NCBI RefSeq assembly: GCF_008831285.2
Contig: NC_045139.1
Location: 32,771,706 to 32,835,705 of the forward strand
Source: Nymphaea colorata
Taxonomy: Eukaryota > Streptophyta > Magnoliopsida > Nymphaeales > Nymphaeaceae
Direction of reading: 5' to 3'
DNA length: 64,000 nt
Shown here: in pieces, positions 60,587 to 64,000 of the stretch
How the letters are laid out: every line of letters begins with the position of its first letter
Position numbering within the stretch: position 1 is the stretch's first letter
Program-made: the position numbers and the translations under genes
Notes under the pieces: generated by a model
Seen by the model: the letters and a program-made list of their open reading frames with translations, nothing else
Told to the model about the DNA's origin: nothing
The model's database searches: none

Positions 60587-60957
60587 TCAAAGAGGAACAG
60601 TTCCTGTGACTGTCCTGTGTCGTGGGTCAGTTAGCCTTGATTGGACGTTCGTGAAGCCTACACTTCTCAGCGTTTCATCGAGATCCAAGGTGTAGTATTC
60701 ATCTAGAAATGGCTCCGTGCTCTTCATGAGTGTGAATAGGACAGGAGAGAGATTCTGGTTGAACAGTTACGGACAGAGTAAGCATGTAGTTGACAAGCAT
60801 TCCGGTTGCATGTTTATGGGGGAAAAATATGTGAGTTTTACCTGAAGCACCTTTGATTTTGGCTGTACAAAAACAAGAAAAACAGATGTCAGATTCATGC
60901 AATTGGAAATATGTCATAGCTTAATGTGTATATGTATGTGTTTTTTTGCGTGCATGC

Positions 60958-60999
<42 letters not shown>

Positions 61000-63470
61000 A
61001 TTATCTGTAATAACAATGGTGCCACCCGGACGAAGAAGACGAAAAGCCTCCTTAAACAAGGCAATCGTTGCACGTTGTGGGCATTCATGCATCTGTAATT
61101 CATTAAGATTGATGCATCACAGATTCACAATGAGAATTGAATGCAACTTTCTGTTAGTTATATGTTCTGTTGAGTAGTGAAGCATACCACGTAAGCAAAG
61201 TTGACGATGTCGAAAGAGGCAGAAGGCAAGCCAGTATCTTCACCCTTTGCATGAATCCACCTTATCATCCCACTCTTTCTTGCGGGTCTCTGCTTCTCCT
61301 TGTAACTCGCCACGGCGAGGAAGTAAGGAGACAAATCAAGCCCCTGTATCACCAAAACTGTGGCACAGTCAAAGGCTACGGCATGTTGTAGGCACCTTTT
61401 CCAATTTTGCATGTTTTTAATCAATTTAGCCATGTCTATATGACTTTTCAACTAATTTAATAGAGAAAAAGTGTTAAACACTGATTATTTTCATGCCCCG
61501 ATATGGTTTTTAAGTGAACAGAATAACAGATAATACGATACCCAGAAGAATCAGGGTTTTTTTAAAAAATTCGTGACCAAAGATAGTTCTCAAGAGAAAG
61601 GAAACATCTATGGTTCAGATGACAAAAAAACGCTGAAACCTGATCTGCGTCCAATGTTATGAAACCTTTAAAATCAACCAAATGACTATCTTGTAGAATC
61701 TGGTTTATATGTTAGGCATTTGTGAAATTTTTCAGGTACGTAGATTTGGATGATCCAACCACATCTATCCGCTCAGATTAGTGAGGCTTGGATGGGATCT
61801 GGCCGAAGGACCTGGATGGCCAAAAACTTCACGGTTCAATCTCCATGGGCATCCATCCTCTCTGCAAGTCGAAGCATGGCAGGAATAGGCCTCGAAAGTG
61901 GGGGTACTAGCCTCAGAGTTTTACTCCACCAGTGGAGCAACAAAGTCTCCCCACTTATGCATTTTTTTGTGACAATGAACGGCTCGGGGAGGAAACCTCC
62001 CATTTTTTATTGCAAAAGAATATTATGTACAGAGAAAGAATGGGGATGCAATCATCGGCACAAAGAAACTGAAACAAATCCCTAGTAGCAACTTTTTTTG
62101 TGTAATAGACGAGAAAAAAGAAAGATAATAGAGAAATACTCAACTGTGACTTTGGCACTTGGGAACTTGTCTGCCAGAAAGGCGGTGCTAACTCCAACAG
62201 AGCAGCCTATATCCAGGATGTCCTTAACTTGCAGACCTGGTGAGTATTTGGCACGATGATCATCAATGGCTCGAAGCCAGCCTCCTCTCATTTCAGCATT
62301 AGCTTCATCTATTGATTTTGCATATGGGATAGCCCTGCTTGCCATCGACATTGTTGCTGGTTCAGCCTCTGCTGCCGCCTGATCTTAGTCCAAAAAAGAA
62401 AGGTCAACAAGAATTAGACATATTTGTGTTGCAGTTGGAGAAGGCATGCCTACTACATGAAAGCCACGAGTAAGCAGCTTCCGATAACCACGGTTGCAAT
62501 AAATAACTCATAACTCAGTTTTTGATGTCCTCTCTTTTAAAGCTACTAAAGTCCATTTGGTCTGTTGAGACCATCAATCTCTATTCGACTCATAAATTTC
62601 CTCCGTCAGCAATTTATAATTATGCATAAGAACCAAGTAAAGAAAATGAATATGCGAAGCAGAAGTAAAGAAGTACATAAAAGGAAGATGAATAAAAATG
62701 AGACTCGTTTCTCAGTTCCTTTCCGTCCTTGATGTTACTTGATCTGAGCAGGAGGAGGATGGTTGTGAAAAGGAAAAGTGAGAGAATGAGAAGAAAATTT
62801 GGAGGTGAAAAAACCAGTTCCAAAATGAGATTGGTTGAACTCATTCCTTAAACACATACACGTACACACGCATACATTTATAATTTTAAGATTGGTAATG
62901 GTTCTGAAGCAGGAAGCAGATTGGAAGCAAACTTTAGAAAAGGAAAGTGGGTTTCTTGAACCTTGGCAGATTAATAGAGTCAGTGTGAATGAAAATGTCA
63001 AAATAAGTATCCAGTTTAAACCTGTAGGAACCAATTAATGAACAGAGCTTCACACCAACCATGACTCTGGTTCCTCTTTCAGTTAAGATCCACACTTTTC
63101 TACAATAGAAAAAACACAGAAATTTCAAATTAATAATCCGTTGTGGTCAGGGTTTGACTAAGATTGCTTCACTTGATATAATTATATATGGCTTCTTATT
63201 TATTTATTTCTTCCAAAAAACAGCTTGACCTGTTTATTCCTCGACTGGTGCATTCATGGTTAGTTGAATCAATTGCTTAAGGCCTCCAGTTTTAGTGGTC
63301 TTAGATGTTTACCCACCTGACTGTCAAGTCCCATTAACCTTCTTGTTCTAGTAAGAGGCAGAACCATAGTTCAAACTCATTTGAAAAAATCTGTATGAGA
63401 AAGAAGTTAAAGATTCGTACCAGCCAAGAAAGATTGCCTTCATCATATGCATGGAAAGGATTCAGATAAT
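60587..63470 (-). CDS. Class I SAM-dependent methyltransferase (six in-window exons; 5' end off the right edge)
   Basis: Methyltransf_11/UbiE-like enzyme of a plant family whose Arabidopsis members are annotated only as SAM-dependent methyltransferases; the substrate is unknown. Minus-strand exons: 63470-63421, 62378-62145, 61343-61188, 61092-60997, 60862-60842 and 60754-60587, in frame, with 241 complete codons to the TGA. Motif I is ILDIGCSVGVST, post-I GLDLSPYFLAVA, motif II SFDIVNFAYV and motif III LLRPGGTIVITDN. The end matches the family (STEPFLDEYYTLDL, LTDPRHRTV). Exon 60862-60842 is a 21-nt microexon for PKSKVLQ, which restores the conserved DNSPKSK sequence. The donor before it (TCG|GTCTCT) runs directly into a (CT)n tract. 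The first visible exon starts in the middle of a codon (DYLNPFHAYDEGNLSWL); the N-terminus, probably with a transit peptide, lies beyond 64000. Confidence 0.9.
60842..60862 (-). other. 21-nt microexon of the methyltransferase gene
   Basis: It encodes PKSKVLQ in phase 0, preceded by TTTTTGTACAG and followed by GTAAAAC on the minus strand. Without it the protein would lack the conserved family stretch between TDNS and the LSPVLFTL block. Confidence 0.85.
60958..60995. repeat. (AG)n microsatellite abutting a splice donor
   Basis: Pure AG repeat on the plus strand, reading (CT)n on the gene's strand. It starts within the donor of the methyltransferase exon ending at 60997. Confidence 0.95.
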
Positions 63471-64000
63471 CTGTTCACAAATGAAATAAACAATGTCAAA
63501 TTTTTGCACGTTCTCTTGCTTTGATTTGTGCGGAATTCCACACGAAGAAGAATCCATATTCTGTTTTTAAGTATGTTAACAATATAAAAAATTAAGCGTG
63601 CTTTTTTTTACTATCGCTTACTCTTTTCAAGTTTTAAGTGTGTTTTTGAGAAGTTCTTCGTGAGTTCTTTTATCACATTTACCACACCTTAAGTTAATTA
63701 ATATAACTGGGGCCAATTGACAGAATCATTTTTTCATTGATGATTTACAATTCGATTTCTGTTAGGGAAAATTTTCGTTTTCAGGCTTGCCTTTTACTTC
63801 TAATTTAAAAAATAAATTTAAACGATTTCCTTAGTAATAACTATATTTTTTATTAGAACTGTCAAAGAATAGTCTAAAGACATTAACCTAAGAAATGCAA
63901 AACCTCTTCTGCAATTTTTTCTCTTCATAATTACCCTTTATGGTTTTATCAAACAAGTTAATGTGAGTTTACTTTAAACCCTTACTTGGCAGTTTTTATA
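63471..64000. other. Presumed upstream intron of the methyltransferase
   Basis: AT-rich with T-runs on both strands. No exon was recognised. The exon ending at 63470 begins with the last two bases of a codon, so a preceding exon must lie further right. Confidence 0.5.

Overview
The window is nuclear DNA of a flowering plant. Coding regions are split by many AT-rich introns (about 0.08 to 4 kb), microsatellites are frequent, and the proteins match plant families (chloroplast/mitochondrial monodehydroascorbate reductase, GT47 xyloglucan-type glycosyltransferase, plant DHHC acyltransferase, cytosolic HSP90). I cannot fix the species from sequence alone. Gene models were built by reading conserved protein blocks exon by exon and requiring GT-AG (once GC-AG) borders with intact phase.

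Layout: (1) 1-7567, minus: ESF1-like pre-rRNA processing factor, 3' exons off the left edge. (2) 8869-16004, minus: complete five-exon DHHC protein S-acyltransferase. (3) About 16.0-25.2 kb: gene-poor AT-rich tract with microsatellites, a MITE-like repeat array and a minisatellite. (4) 25230-26921, minus: intronless GT47 exostosin-family glycosyltransferase. (5) 29995-40433, minus: 17-exon monodehydroascorbate reductase of the organellar MDAR5/6 type. (6) 41868-48073, plus: nine-exon TRAIP-like RING E3 ligase, divergent from MDAR. (7) About 48.1-53.3 kb: intergenic repeats. (8) 53308-57043, plus: complete cytosolic HSP90. (9) 58485-58613, plus: isolated copy of HSP90 exon 1 with altered ATP-site residues, probably a pseudogene. 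(10) 60587 to beyond 63470, minus: class I SAM-dependent methyltransferase with a 21-nt microexon, 5' exons off the right edge.

The genes do not form a pathway; they are ordinary housekeeping, stress and cell-wall genes placed side by side. The most notable observations are structural: a tandem exon-plus-intron duplication lengthening the TRAIP coiled coil, a GC-AG intron in MDAR, a microexon next to a donor that runs straight into a (CT)n microsatellite in the methyltransferase, the HSP90 exon-1 copy, and several nested intronic or intergenic duplications. I found no convincing new biological system.
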